Positions 8,927 to 17,085 of a stretch of DNA of 53,024 nt are shown here, piece after piece. This DNA comes from an uncultured Gammaproteobacteria bacterium (GTDB lineage Bacteria; Pseudomonadota; Gammaproteobacteria; Pseudomonadales; Azotimanducaceae): contig CAJWQG010000023.1 of NCBI GenBank assembly GCA_913045175.1, positions 1 through 53,024 of the forward strand, in the 5' to 3' direction. The notes under the pieces are model-generated. The model worked only from the letters and a program-made list of their open reading frames with translations, did no database searches and was not told where the DNA came from. The first letter of the stretch is position 1; each line of letters begins with the position of its first letter. A program made the position numbers and the translations under genes.

Positions 8927-9867
8927 CGAATCATTTCAAGCTGCTTCGCGACCGCGCGGATGCCTTCGAACTCCTCGTTAGTCGCCGGGATCAGCCGATC
9001 TCGAGGCAGCGCGGACAGAAGAGAAGCATCATCGATTGCTATCAGAGCAGACTGCAGTTTATCTGTGAAACCCTGACCAAAGAGCATTTCTATGTCCGGA
9101 TGCGCGGTCCAGTTATAGTCTGCGTAGGGAGGTGTCTTCCAAACTACTTTTGCAGCTTCCGGGTCGGTTGATCCCTCTTTAACCCGTCGGTCATAGACTT
9201 TGTAGTTGACGGCACCAAGCTGGTATTGCCCGGATTCGACTAGTTCGACAGTCTTATCGTGGCTGCCTGAGAAGCCGACTGGTTGTGTGAAAAAGTCCAT
9301 CGGACCTTTACCTGTTGCGTCACGGATAAAGAACTCCGGCATTAGCCGCCCGGAAGTGGAGCTCTCTGACCCGAACGTAAATCGGAGTGCGGAAATGTCC
9401 TTGGGGAAATCTTCACCCGGAGTTAAGCCAGCACTCTTGTGGGCAATAAAATAGGAAAAGTAAACAGGGTCTGTGTCTCCTTGCGCTATCGCACGGGCAC
9501 CGGGTACCGCTTCTCGTGCCTGCACTCCCGTCAGTCCTCCAAACCAGGCGAGCTGTGCATCACCATTCCTAAACATTTCCACCGAGGCCTGATAATCCCT
9601 CGCAGGGATGTAGTTGAAGGTTATGCCCAGCGCATTACTCAGGTGGGTAGCCAGAGACGCAAACTTTTCGGTCAACTCGGTAGAGTTTTGGTCAGGGATG
9701 GCGGTGAAATTTAATACCGGAGGTGGAGCAGGGGGAGGTGGTTCTGAGTTTGTGGTATCGACTGTGGTATCACTACAGCCGGTAAATATTGTTAGTAGTA
9801 GCGCAGCTAAGGCAGACCTTAGACAAGCATGATATCGACGGACCCGCCGACTGTAATCGGCAGTCAT
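8923..9867 (-). CDS. PhnD-superfamily solute-binding lipoprotein, putative selenate-type oxyanion binder
   Basis: 314 residues. A lipoprotein signal peptide ends at Cys31 (ALLLTIFTGC), followed by a Pro-rich linker and a type-II periplasmic binding fold. Signature stretches are FTAIPDQNSTELTEKFASL near the start of the mature domain, AQLAWFGGLTGVQAREAVPG (~115-130), FTFGSESSTSGRLMPEFFIR (~190-210) and GFSGSHDKTVELVESG (~225). From memory of the family these fit best with the clade annotated as putative selenate ABC transporter binding protein, a branch of the phosphate/phosphite/phosphonate binders. The oxyanion-binding SSTSG and SGSHD loops are present. It heads an operon of ATPase, two permeases, multihaem cytochrome and a small protein. 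Substrate could instead be phosphite, phosphonate or another oxyanion; no phosphonate-degradation gene is nearby. Confidence 0.85.
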   Translation of the reverse strand: MTADYSRRVRRYHACLRSALAALLLTIFTGCSDTTVDTTNSEPPPPAPPPVLNFTAIPDQNSTELTEKFASLATHLSNALGITFNYIPARDYQASVEMFRNGDAQLAWFGGLTGVQAREAVPGARAIAQGDTDPVYFSYFIAHKSAGLTPGEDFPKDISALRFTFGSESSTSGRLMPEFFIRDATGKGPMDFFTQPVGFSGSHDKTVELVESGQYQLGAVNYKVYDRRVKEGSTDPEAAKVVWKTPPYADYNWTAHPDIEMLFGQGFTDKLQSALIAIDDASLLSALPRDRLIPATNEEFEGIRAVAKQLEMIR

Positions 9868-9950
9868 AATTTCAACCTCATTTCGTTACTCCTCTTTAAC
9901 AGGAGGTGCAGGATAAACCATGTTTAGGCTTTGGAACAGGGTTGGCTCAC

Positions 9951-10709
9951 CTAGCGCTGATGTTCCGGACTATGGAATCCCGACGGGCAACCAGCTTCCC
10001 AGACATCAGGTTGATTCGCATACGCTGGAATTTCTCCTGCGTCCTTCAACATGCGGGCCAGATGCAGGCAATTCCAAACCAGAAACGTTGTGTTTCGGTT
10101 GGTGAAATCATTTTCGGGGCCACCTGAGCCAGGGTCCATGTAGGAGGGACCAGGTCCTGCTTCTCCCATCCATCCCGCATCGGCCTGCGGGGGCACGGTG
10201 TAGCCGATGTGGGATAGAGAGGACAGAATGTTCATGGCGCAGTGCTTTACGCCGTCCTCGTTTTCGGTGATCAGGGATGCGCCAACTTTTCCGTAGTCCC
10301 GATATTGCCCTTTCTCATTAAAGTCATGGGTCTAGCCGTACATTCGTTCCAGTACCCGGTTGCACACGCTGCTCTTTTCACCGAGCCAGACTGAGGTTCC
10401 TATGATCAGAATGTCGCAACCATCCACCTTGGCCTGGATTTTTGGCCAGTCGTCGTTTTCCCACTCAGGTGTATCAGCCATGTTCATACCGAGCCCCGCC
10501 GCAATGTCGTAATCAACAGGTCGCAAGATTTCTGTAGTTACACCGTTGGCTTCAAAAATGGATTGCGCCTCTGACATCAATCCCTCAGTGTGCGACATGA
10601 TGGGTGATCTACTAAGCGTGCAGTTAAGGAACAGCACACTGAGGTCGCTATAGGATGCCGGCGGGTTATCACATTGCTCAGCGGTTACTTTCTTTAATTG
10701 TTCGCTCAT
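9951..10709 (-). pseudogene. Flavodoxin-like NAD(P)H-dependent oxidoreductase gene interrupted by an in-frame TAG
   Basis: Reading from ATG 10709 (AGGAG ~10 nt upstream), codons give a flavodoxin fold: VLFLNCTLSRSPIMSHTEG (phosphate-binding loop for FMN) and DGCDILIIGTSVWLGEKSS. After VLERMYG there is TAG at 10332-10334. The same frame then continues intact for ~126 more codons, including EKGQYRDYGKVGASLITENEDGVKHC and IGYTVPPQADAGWMGEAGPG, typical of the second half of these FMN oxidoreductases, to a TAG at 9951. The interrupted codon falls in a YG-x-THDFNEKG context and is most simply a former TGG. Full length would be ~252 residues. It is the third gene after DUF4336 and rsgA. Recent pseudogene, sequence error or readthrough cannot be separated from sequence alone. 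Confidence 0.75.
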
Positions 10710-10730
10710 GGGTCGCAATCTCCTGGGTTT

Positions 10731-11831
10731 TTAGATTCGTCGTTTTCTCTTCTTTTTACTGTCTCTTGGCCCGGGTTCCATCTTCTGGTTTTTGTAGCGT
10801 CGTTTTTCCAGGCGGTTCTCGTCAATGGTTTGTGTGTGTTCGGATTCCTCTTCCAGCATTTTCTGATAGTTCTCGAATCGGCGTCGATCAAGTTTGTCTG
10901 CATCTATCGCTGCGTTTATTGCGCAGCCCGGTTCCGATTCATGGGCACAGTCGGAGAATTTGCATTGAGGAATCAGGTCTTCGATGTCTTGAAACATTTC
11001 GCTTAAGGTTTCCTGACCAAAGGCGAAGGTCAGCTCACGTATCCCCGGGGTGTCGAGCATCAAAGCGCCGTTACCTAGCAGATGGATCGAACGGCTGGTC
11101 GTTGTATGCCGCCCGCGTTTGTCGTTGTCTCGGACATCTCCGGTGTCTTGAATGTCGACGCCAGCAAGCGTGTTTAGCAGAGTAGATTTACCAACACCGG
11201 AAGAACCCATCATTGCAACCGTATTGCCACTCGCAAGCCACGGATAAAGGTCATGAACTGTAGATTCGTCCAATGCATTGACCAGGGTGACGGGGACATC
11301 GGTTAGGGCAAGCGTGCGATTACGAAAGTCGTCAGCCTTATGTGTAAGGTCACACTTGGTGACGACGACGACGGGTTCAATCCCTGCGTTGTGAGCCAGG
11401 GCCAGATAGCGTTCCAGTCGAGATTCGCTGAACTCATCGTTTGCCGAGGTTACGACGAAGATGGTATCGACATTCGCGGCAATAGCTTGTTCCTGGGTTT
11501 GTTGTCCGGCATCGACGCCTGCAGATACCCTTTTAATGACCGACTCCCGAGAAAGCATTCTGCTAATCCACTCTCTATTGGAATCCAGGAGGAGCCAGTC
11601 TCCCGTGGTTGGGCGTTCATGACTGGTTGTTTTGCTCCACTGGCGTCCGAGTTGAAGTCGCAGTTCTTGATTCCCGTCATGGACCACCAGCGCATCGCGA
11701 TGCACGGCGATAACGCGCGCTGGTGTGCACTCGCTCCGTTCTTCTTCGGTGACCTGATTATCAAAAAAACCTCGCCAACCCAGTGCTTCAACGCTTGCGG
11801 GTTGGGGTAGTTCTTTGTGACTCTCTGTCAT
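10731..11831 (-). CDS. rsgA: Small ribosomal subunit biogenesis GTPase RsgA
   Basis: A 366-residue circularly permuted GTPase, with the order diagnostic of RsgA/YjeQ: N-terminal OB-fold (~35-95), then G4 (VVTKCDL, ~160), G5-like VNALDES, G1 P-loop GSSGVGKST (~211-219), a Thr-rich switch I (GRHTTTSR) and G3 DTPGIRE (~258). A C-terminal zinc finger follows with Cys/His spacing CKFSDCAHESEPGC (~290-303) and a Lys/Arg-rich tail. It acts late in 30S subunit maturation in the cytoplasm. The start overlaps the DUF4336 stop by 4 nt, giving translational coupling, and it is followed after 21 nt by the interrupted flavodoxin gene. Nothing is missing; assignment is secure. Confidence 0.96.
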   Translation of the reverse strand: MTESHKELPQPASVEALGWRGFFDNQVTEEERSECTPARVIAVHRDALVVHDGNQELRLQLGRQWSKTTSHERPTTGDWLLLDSNREWISRMLSRESVIKRVSAGVDAGQQTQEQAIAANVDTIFVVTSANDEFSESRLERYLALAHNAGIEPVVVVTKCDLTHKADDFRNRTLALTDVPVTLVNALDESTVHDLYPWLASGNTVAMMGSSGVGKSTLLNTLAGVDIQDTGDVRDNDKRGRHTTTSRSIHLLGNGALMLDTPGIRELTFAFGQETLSEMFQDIEDLIPQCKFSDCAHESEPGCAINAAIDADKLDRRRFENYQKMLEEESEHTQTIDENRLEKRRYKNQKMEPGPRDSKKKRKRRI

Positions 11832-12460
11832 TGATCCCCAAAGGGTTCGCAGATTCGCAGGAACTCCTCTTTGGCTGACTTCTCTATATTTGCGCCGTGA
11901 GTAATCACTATTCGCTGGAAGTCCCAGGCTGATATTTGACTGACGTAATCCTTGAATGCGTCTTGATCTTTTATGGTGCCTTCCTTTAGTAAGGGTGGGG
12001 CGATATATACGCCGTTCCTGATGTGGTTCTGGACCATATCAGTCACGATGAGCGATTGACTACTTCTATGTAGAAACGCCGTCTCATCGAACAATGGTAC
12101 GCCTTGCATAGAAACAGTATCGAAATCATCTGTCCATGGGTTCTCCTGGAATACTCTATAGTTTTCCAGTTCAGGAAGTTTTTGTGGAATTCCGGGGGTT
12201 ATCCACACCTCGGCGTCTGGATAAGCGTCTACCCATTCCAGTAACCACATGTTGTGTAAATTGTTACCACAAAACAGATACCCAACAGTACCGAGTTCCG
12301 CCAGGGACTCTTTCAACTCATCAGACAGTGGTGTAGGTGCGTGCAGCCAGAGCTTTCCATCTTGCAACTTGGCTACTGTCAGTCGTAAGGGAAGTTTGCG
12401 ACCGTCATCAAAGCGCGCCATATGGTCGTGAAACCAAAGGTTCTCCGCGAGTTTCTCCAT
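11828..12460 (-). CDS. DUF4336 family protein (metallo-hydrolase-like fold)
   Basis: A 210-residue protein matching the DUF4336 pattern: LPLRLTVAKLQDGKLWLHAP near the N-terminus, then LGTVGYLFCGNNLHNMWLLEW and YPDAEVWITPGI, all recurring features of this family, which is distantly like metallo-beta-lactamase-fold proteins. The activity is unknown. ATG 12460 is preferred (GGGA ~8 nt upstream, and the family usually begins close to the LWFHD-like strand). A longer frame begins with TTG at 12517, right in the U-run of the upstream terminator hairpin, and is less likely. It is the first gene of a three-gene unit with rsgA and the flavodoxin gene. Confidence 0.75.
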   Translation of the reverse strand: MEKLAENLWFHDHMARFDDGRKLPLRLTVAKLQDGKLWLHAPTPLSDELKESLAELGTVGYLFCGNNLHNMWLLEWVDAYPDAEVWITPGIPQKLPELENYRVFQENPWTDDFDTVSMQGVPLFDETAFLHRSSQSLIVTDMVQNHIRNGVYIAPPLLKEGTIKDQDAFKDYVSQISAWDFQRIVITHGANIEKSAKEEFLRICEPFGDQ

Positions 12461-12515
12461 GGCGGTAATCCCAAATGTGGTTAGTGATTCAGTCAGTTTA
12501 CGCGAGGTTTGAGAC

Positions 12516-12578
12516 AAAAAAAGAGACTCGCCAACGCACCTTTTGGGGAGGAGGGGATTTGCGTTGGCAATCTCTTTT
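12516..12578 (-). terminator. Strong rho-independent terminator, minus strand
   Basis: On the minus strand the sequence forms a long stem, AGAGATTGCCAACGCA pairing with TGCGTTGGCGAGTCTCT (two small mismatches), with a ~17-nt loop and an immediately following run of seven T's. It should end transcripts of the CoA-transferase/Rieske/SDR/sulfurtransferase operon. It sits only ~55 nt upstream of the DUF4336 start, so it may also act as a leader attenuator for that operon if its promoter lies further upstream. Confidence 0.85.
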
Positions 12579-12626
12579 GGGGGAAATCTTTTGTGCGATC
12601 CAGTTGAGTGGTATCGCAGAACCCCG

Positions 12627-12671
12627 AATGTGACTCGCTAATGGTATTTATCGAAGCACGAGAGTCACATT
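12627..12671. repeat. Perfect 10-bp inverted repeat in an intergenic region
   Basis: AATGTGACTC (12627-12636) and GAGTCACATT (12662-12671) are exact reverse complements separated by 25 nt. The position between the sulfurtransferase stop and the terminator fits an operator for a dimeric regulator near a promoter for the DUF4336-rsgA unit, or a processing hairpin. The TGTGA...TCACA halves resemble CRP half-sites but are too far apart for a single CRP site. Confidence 0.5.
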
Positions 12672-12742
12672 AAATTGAGATGCCCATCTAAACAATGGAG
12701 TACGCTACCTATGTGAATATATACAGTAGTTCGTTGCGGCTC

Positions 12743-13624
12743 TCAGTTCAAAGAGGAGGGGTCCGTCATGGGCAAGGAGTCGTCTGCAGTCCACTCCAGC
12801 AGGCTGCCGTCGTATACTGCTACGTCATAGCGTCCGAGACATTTGAGCGCAAAGGCGTCTACTGTTGCTGCTATAGCAGCCCCGCAATAGGTAATGACAT
12901 GTGTCTCGTCCGGGACATCATGAAATGCGGCGGCGAGATCTGCATCGGATTTAAAGTTTGCCGTTTCACCATCAATCATTGCGTTAAAAGGAACATTTAC
13001 CGCGCTGGTGATATGTCCGTTTCGTGAGCCGTAAACTTCCTTCGAACCGTCGTAGGAAGAGGCTGACAGGCTGTCGATCAGGCAGGTGTCGTCGCCGATG
13101 GCGGCGAGCACATCCTCTTTGTTTGCAATGCCACGTTGCCAATTGTCATCTACGACAAACTCTGTATTGGGTACGGATTCCTGGGGATCGGTTACCAGCG
13201 AATGGCCATCGGCCAGCCATTGCTCGATACCACCTTTCAATATGGCGACATCTACACCAAAGTGATGCATGGTCCACCATGCGCGGGTACACCACATGGT
13301 GCCGCTATCGACGCCTTCCCGTGGCGATTTGGCAACGATAATCACTCGAGTGTCATTAGCGATACCGAAGTCGCTCATGGTTTTAACAAACTGTTCAGGC
13401 GTCGGCCATGTCCAGGGCAGCGCTGAGTTCGGGTCGGACAGGACGCCATCGCCACTTGCCACATCAAAAAACAGCGAGTGTGCAATGTGCCCCTCGTCGT
13501 ACGATCGTTCACGCGCCAGATTCACACGGTCTTTTGTGAGCATGGGTGTTACGTCTAGAATTCTGAGGTCCGGCTCGTCCAGATGCTCATCTAACCAGTC
13601 TGTGGTGACGAGGTAGTCGATCAT
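12743..13624 (-). CDS. Rhodanese-type sulfurtransferase, two-domain
   Basis: A 293-residue tandem-rhodanese protein of thiosulfate/3-mercaptopyruvate sulfurtransferase size. The N-terminal inactive domain includes VTTDWLDEHLDEPDLRILDV and RSYDEGHIAHSLFFD; the C-terminal catalytic domain carries GHITSAVNVPF and the active loop VITYCGAAIAAT, with Cys at about residue 249. The loop CGAAIA differs from the usual CGSGVT of thiosulfate transferases, so the sulfur acceptor or donor may differ. It starts 2 nt after the SDR stop and is the last gene of a four-gene minus-strand operon ending at a clear terminator. In that setting it could handle sulfur from the catabolised substrate or repair Fe-S clusters of the Rieske enzyme; both are inference. 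Confidence 0.85.
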   Translation of the reverse strand: MIDYLVTTDWLDEHLDEPDLRILDVTPMLTKDRVNLARERSYDEGHIAHSLFFDVASGDGVLSDPNSALPWTWPTPEQFVKTMSDFGIANDTRVIIVAKSPREGVDSGTMWCTRAWWTMHHFGVDVAILKGGIEQWLADGHSLVTDPQESVPNTEFVVDDNWQRGIANKEDVLAAIGDDTCLIDSLSASSYDGSKEVYGSRNGHITSAVNVPFNAMIDGETANFKSDADLAAAFHDVPDETHVITYCGAAIAATVDAFALKCLGRYDVAVYDGSLLEWTADDSLPMTDPSSLN

Positions 13625-13626
13625 GT

Positions 13627-14424
13627 CTACTTTTCCCGTGGTTTGTCGAGGAACATACTGGTGCGCCCACCGTCGATGATAAGGTCGTGGCTGTTGATAA
13701 AGCGTCCTTCTTCTGAGGCGAGGTATAGTGCACCGTAAGCGATATCGAGAGCCACACCGGGGATCCCAAGTGGAGTCACTCTTGAAAGATTTCGTTGTAG
13801 CTTTTGCATCTTTTCTTCGTATTCACCTTCTGCGAGCTCCACCTGGTTACTTCCCCAGAATATCGGTGTGGCAATTGCACCGGGTGAAATTACATTGACT
13901 CTTATACCTTTCGGTCCAAGACGCGTTCCGGCAAGTTTGCTGTAGTGCGTAAGACCCGCCTTTATGGCTGAATACATCAGATCTCCCTGACTATCGCGAA
14001 TACCAGCGATACTGGAATTATTGATGATGCACCCACCACCTCGTTTTTCCATATGGGGTATCGCGTGCTTGGTGGACAACACGGCACTGTTGAACAACAG
14101 CTTCCATGCGTAGCTGACTGCTTCCTCGGTTACTGAGTCGACGGGTCCATAGGTATTCCCACCAGCATTGTTGAAAAGAATATCCAGGCCGCCAAATTTC
14201 TCGACGGCGGTATCTATGGTTGCCTTGATGTCGTCTTCAGACATGATGTCAGCTTTAACGTAGGTCGCCCCGGTGCGCTCAGCTAGCGCATTGCCCTTAC
14301 CTTCAGTACGGCCGCTAAAAACTACCTGTGCTCCCTCGTTGATGAAAAGCTCAACAGTTGCTTCGCCGATGCCGCTGGTGCCGCCGCTAATGACCGCGAT
14401 CTTGTCTTTTAGTCTGTCTCCCAT
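13627..14424 (-). CDS. Short-chain dehydrogenase/reductase (SDR)
   Basis: A 265-residue classical SDR. The cofactor loop is ISGGTSGIGE (residues ~10-19), the NNAG motif is LFNNAGG (~85), the catalytic Ser lies in INNSSIAG (~140) and the Tyr/Lys pair in MYSAIKAG (~152-156). The C-terminal PGAIATP segment is also typical. It oxidises or reduces an alcohol/ketone with NAD(P) in the cytoplasm. ATG 14424 is chosen for the GGAG ~8 nt upstream; the longer frame starts with a TTG overlapping that site. It lies between the Rieske oxygenase and the sulfurtransferase genes, which suggests it oxidises a hydroxylated intermediate such as a cis-diol or secondary alcohol. Confidence 0.9.
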   Translation of the reverse strand: MGDRLKDKIAVISGGTSGIGEATVELFINEGAQVVFSGRTEGKGNALAERTGATYVKADIMSEDDIKATIDTAVEKFGGLDILFNNAGGNTYGPVDSVTEEAVSYAWKLLFNSAVLSTKHAIPHMEKRGGGCIINNSSIAGIRDSQGDLMYSAIKAGLTHYSKLAGTRLGPKGIRVNVISPGAIATPIFWGSNQVELAEGEYEEKMQKLQRNLSRVTPLGIPGVALDIAYGALYLASEEGRFINSHDLIIDGGRTSMFLDKPREK

Positions 14425-14451
14425 GAGTGTCTCCAAAGAATGTTGTTTGAG

Positions 14452-15768
14452 TTATTTTCCGATCGAGCTGACTCTACTTCCCCCGCTGTCCCCGAAACGC
14501 GCAGCCAATACATCAACTAGCGGAACATCCTTTTGCGACATAGCGTCACCTGAACGAATCAGGTAGGCCTCTGGAGCGTTAGCACCATGAGGGGTTTTGC
14601 CCTCTGCAATATCTTTGGTGGCTTCCAGCATCATCTGACGAAACCGTACCACACCAAGATCAGTTTGCCCCAACATTTCCTGGGTACGATCAGCGATCAA
14701 CCCCTGACTGTCTGCGATGGCAGCGTCCTGTTCCGAAATGCCAAGGATACCGGTGAAGTTTGACTCTCGTTGTAACTCGCGATCGATCAGATAGTCATTT
14801 TCACGATTGCATATGGGCATGTATTGATCGTCAACTGCAGAGAAGATGCCCAGTCCGCGCGAAAACTGCTTTCGCTCTTTTTCAGTAAATGGGTGGTCCG
14901 TGTTGTAGGCAAAGCAAAATATCCAGCAGGACTCGTCGTCGATTGGAACCCAGGTATTACCCTGACTGTTATCACCCGGAAAGCTGTTGGGAGCAAGTGA
15001 ATGATTGGGCATCATGAACTGGGTGATGCGCCAGTAAAGCTGGTCATTATCGGCTTGCCTGGATGCGCCCAGCACGAGACCTGCATCATGCTTCAACACG
15101 GTGAACCTGGGGGACCCGTCTTCTATCAGCCAGCGATAGCGCGCGGTTCGTTCATTGTCGCCGGGCTCGGTTCGCAGCATCGGCGCCTTTTGACCTTCGT
15201 TAAACCCAGCATGCAGATAGGAAAAGTGCGCAGTATCGATTCCGCCTTCGACCGCCTGGGCCCAATTACACTGCTGGAATTTTTTGGAGACGAAGCGATG
15301 TTCCGGTGGCAGTTCGGCGAACTCAAATCGTGGTAATGGCGGCGGCGTGTCGTTACCGAGGTAACCCCAGACAATGTCGCTGTACTCCTTAACCTTGAGC
15401 GCTCGAATGCTGGCCTTCGGTTTTAGCGATTCCGCAATCTGAGGTTCCGAGGTGGGGATCTCTACGCACTGCCCAGTGACGTCGAATTTCCAACCGTGGT
15501 ACACACATCGCAGACCACATTTCTCATTACGTCCGAAAAAGAGGTTGGCACCGCGGTGGGCGCATCGCGGCGACACCACACCAACACGACCATCAGTATC
15601 GCGAAATGCGATGAAGTCTTCTCCGAGTAGTTTGACGCGTTGTGGTGCGCCGTCCGGCTCCAACTCTCTTGAAAGTAATATGGGCATCCAATAACTACGA
15701 AACACATCTCCCATGGGCGTGCCTGGTCCGGTCTGGGTAAGGAGTGCGTTTTCTTCAGCCGTTAACAT
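14452..15768 (-). CDS. Rieske non-haem iron oxygenase, alpha subunit (phthalate 4,5-dioxygenase-like)
   Basis: 438 residues. The Rieske [2Fe-2S] motif is C69-A-H71-x16-C88-V-Y-H91. The mononuclear iron facial triad is visible in GGIDTAHFSYLH (Asp178 bridging, His181, His186), with the third ligand presumably further C-terminal. The layout and the EGGIDTAH motif match the single-component-type oxygenases of the phthalate 4,5-dioxygenase/vanillate demethylase group. It hydroxylates or demethylates a ring acid using electrons from a reductase, which is not encoded in this operon. It is separated from the CoA-transferase gene by 6 nt and the SDR by 27 nt. Substrate is unknown; aromatic carboxylates or steroid-like ring acids are both plausible. 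Confidence 0.9.
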   Translation of the reverse strand: MLTAEENALLTQTGPGTPMGDVFRSYWMPILLSRELEPDGAPQRVKLLGEDFIAFRDTDGRVGVVSPRCAHRGANLFFGRNEKCGLRCVYHGWKFDVTGQCVEIPTSEPQIAESLKPKASIRALKVKEYSDIVWGYLGNDTPPPLPRFEFAELPPEHRFVSKKFQQCNWAQAVEGGIDTAHFSYLHAGFNEGQKAPMLRTEPGDNERTARYRWLIEDGSPRFTVLKHDAGLVLGASRQADNDQLYWRITQFMMPNHSLAPNSFPGDNSQGNTWVPIDDESCWIFCFAYNTDHPFTEKERKQFSRGLGIFSAVDDQYMPICNRENDYLIDRELQRESNFTGILGISEQDAAIADSQGLIADRTQEMLGQTDLGVVRFRQMMLEATKDIAEGKTPHGANAPEAYLIRSGDAMSQKDVPLVDVLAARFGDSGGSRVSSIGK

Positions 15769-15774
15769 GATTAC

Positions 15775-16953
15775 TCACAATTCATAATCTGCTTTCTCGG
15801 TAGTTAGCAATACACCGTTTTGCCGTAGTTCGTCTACCTTACCCTGGTCGGCCCCAAGCCAATCCCCAAGGACCTCCGCATTATGTTCTCCCTGGTAGGG
15901 TGCGGGTCCCTGGATGCCGCTCGCCGCGTCGGAAAAGTTGTATGGAGACTGGGCCACTACGCGGGTGCCCCCTGCTCGATCGTCGACTTCTACAAAGATA
16001 CCACGTTCCTGCAGAGTGGGTTGCTCCTCTACAGTTGGTCCTTCGCGTACATCGCCCCACGGAATATTGAATTCGTTCATCATATCGGTGACTTGTTCGC
16101 GGGAAGTAAGCGTGAGCATGAACTCTGCAGTAGCCTTTCGTCGCAGCGCAATCTTTTCCTCGAGCGGTGTATCCTTGGTGCTGGGGTCTTTAACACCCCG
16201 GCTTTTGACGATGCAGCGCCAGAAGTGACGATAATCGGTCGAGAGAATGACTGGTCCTATTCCCGTGATCCAAACATCGTTCGGCAAGGGTCCTGTGGCA
16301 TGAGAATCTTCAAGATCGTACTGCAGCTGGTCATCGGTACTCACGGTTGCGTCGATCATTGCCATATCGATGTATTGTCCCTTGCCGGTTCGTGAGCGCA
16401 TGTACACGGCGGCCAGTATTGCCGTGAGCCCGTGTAGGCCCGCGTTGGTATCGGCTATTGAGATTGGATAGTCGGCATAGGGATCACCTGTTCGGTGGGT
16501 ACGGCGTGCAATGAGTCCCGCTTCTGCATGAACCACTGGTGCATAGGCTGGCCGGCGCGATTCCGAGCCCCCCTGGCCAAAACCGGAGATCGACAACATG
16601 ATCAATTTGGGATTGATCCTGGACAACGTCTCATAGTCGATGCCCAGGCGCTGGGTAACCCCGGGTCGATAGTTTTCTATAAAGATGTCTGCCTGTTGCA
16701 CCAGTTCACCGACCAGATCATTGGCGCCGGCGGCCTGCATGTCAATGCAGATGTCTCTTTTACCCATGTTCCACTGGTTGTAATAACCGGTGAGTCCACC
16801 AATAGACTTTCCCCAGTGGTGGGAGATGTCTCCTTCGGGAGGTTCAACCTTCACGACATCGGCGCCAAGGTCTGACAGCATGCGCCCGGCAAAGGGGCCG
16901 GCAAGTACTCGTGAAAAGTCGAGCACTTTAAGCCCGGTAAGGGGGTATTCCAT
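15775..16953 (-). CDS. Family III CoA-transferase (CaiB/BaiF type)
   Basis: A 392-residue protein of family III. The N-terminus LTGLKVLDFSRVLAGPFAGRMLSDLGADVVKVE is characteristic, and the nucleophilic Asp that forms the aspartyl-CoA anhydride is Asp168 in ISIADTNAGLHG. ENYRPGVTQRLGIDY near residue 95 is another family hallmark. It transfers CoA from an acyl-CoA donor to an organic acid in the cytoplasm, with no ATP cost. The ATG at 16953 is preceded by TTAGGAG. As the first gene of the operon with Rieske oxygenase, SDR and sulfurtransferase, it probably activates the acid that the pathway degrades. It is divergent from the SDR gene at 17086, with a 132-bp shared promoter region. Confidence 0.93.
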   Translation of the reverse strand: MEYPLTGLKVLDFSRVLAGPFAGRMLSDLGADVVKVEPPEGDISHHWGKSIGGLTGYYNQWNMGKRDICIDMQAAGANDLVGELVQQADIFIENYRPGVTQRLGIDYETLSRINPKLIMLSISGFGQGGSESRRPAYAPVVHAEAGLIARRTHRTGDPYADYPISIADTNAGLHGLTAILAAVYMRSRTGKGQYIDMAMIDATVSTDDQLQYDLEDSHATGPLPNDVWITGIGPVILSTDYRHFWRCIVKSRGVKDPSTKDTPLEEKIALRRKATAEFMLTLTSREQVTDMMNEFNIPWGDVREGPTVEEQPTLQERGIFVEVDDRAGGTRVVAQSPYNFSDAASGIQGPAPYQGEHNAEVLGDWLGADQGKVDELRQNGVLLTTEKADYEL

Positions 16954-17085
16954 TTTGTTCTCCTAATTCAGGAGGACCAATCTATATGAATTGGCTTGCC
17001 AGCAAAAGAGATTGACTGCAAATGGACCAACCAGAGTAATCGTAGTACTTTGACCACCTTCTAAATCGTAAGCAGGTTTTTTCAC

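Noticed and set aside
8105-9867. Calling the transporter a certain phosphonate importer (phnCDE)
   Set aside because: No C-P lyase, phosphonatase or phosphite dehydrogenase gene is near, and the binding protein resembles another branch; the substrate is left open.
1870-10334. Reassignment of TAG as a sense codon
   Set aside because: TAG is used as a normal stop by many intact genes here (for example those ending at 2217, 6404, 29589, 31980, 35054, 44533 and 48639), so global recoding does not fit.
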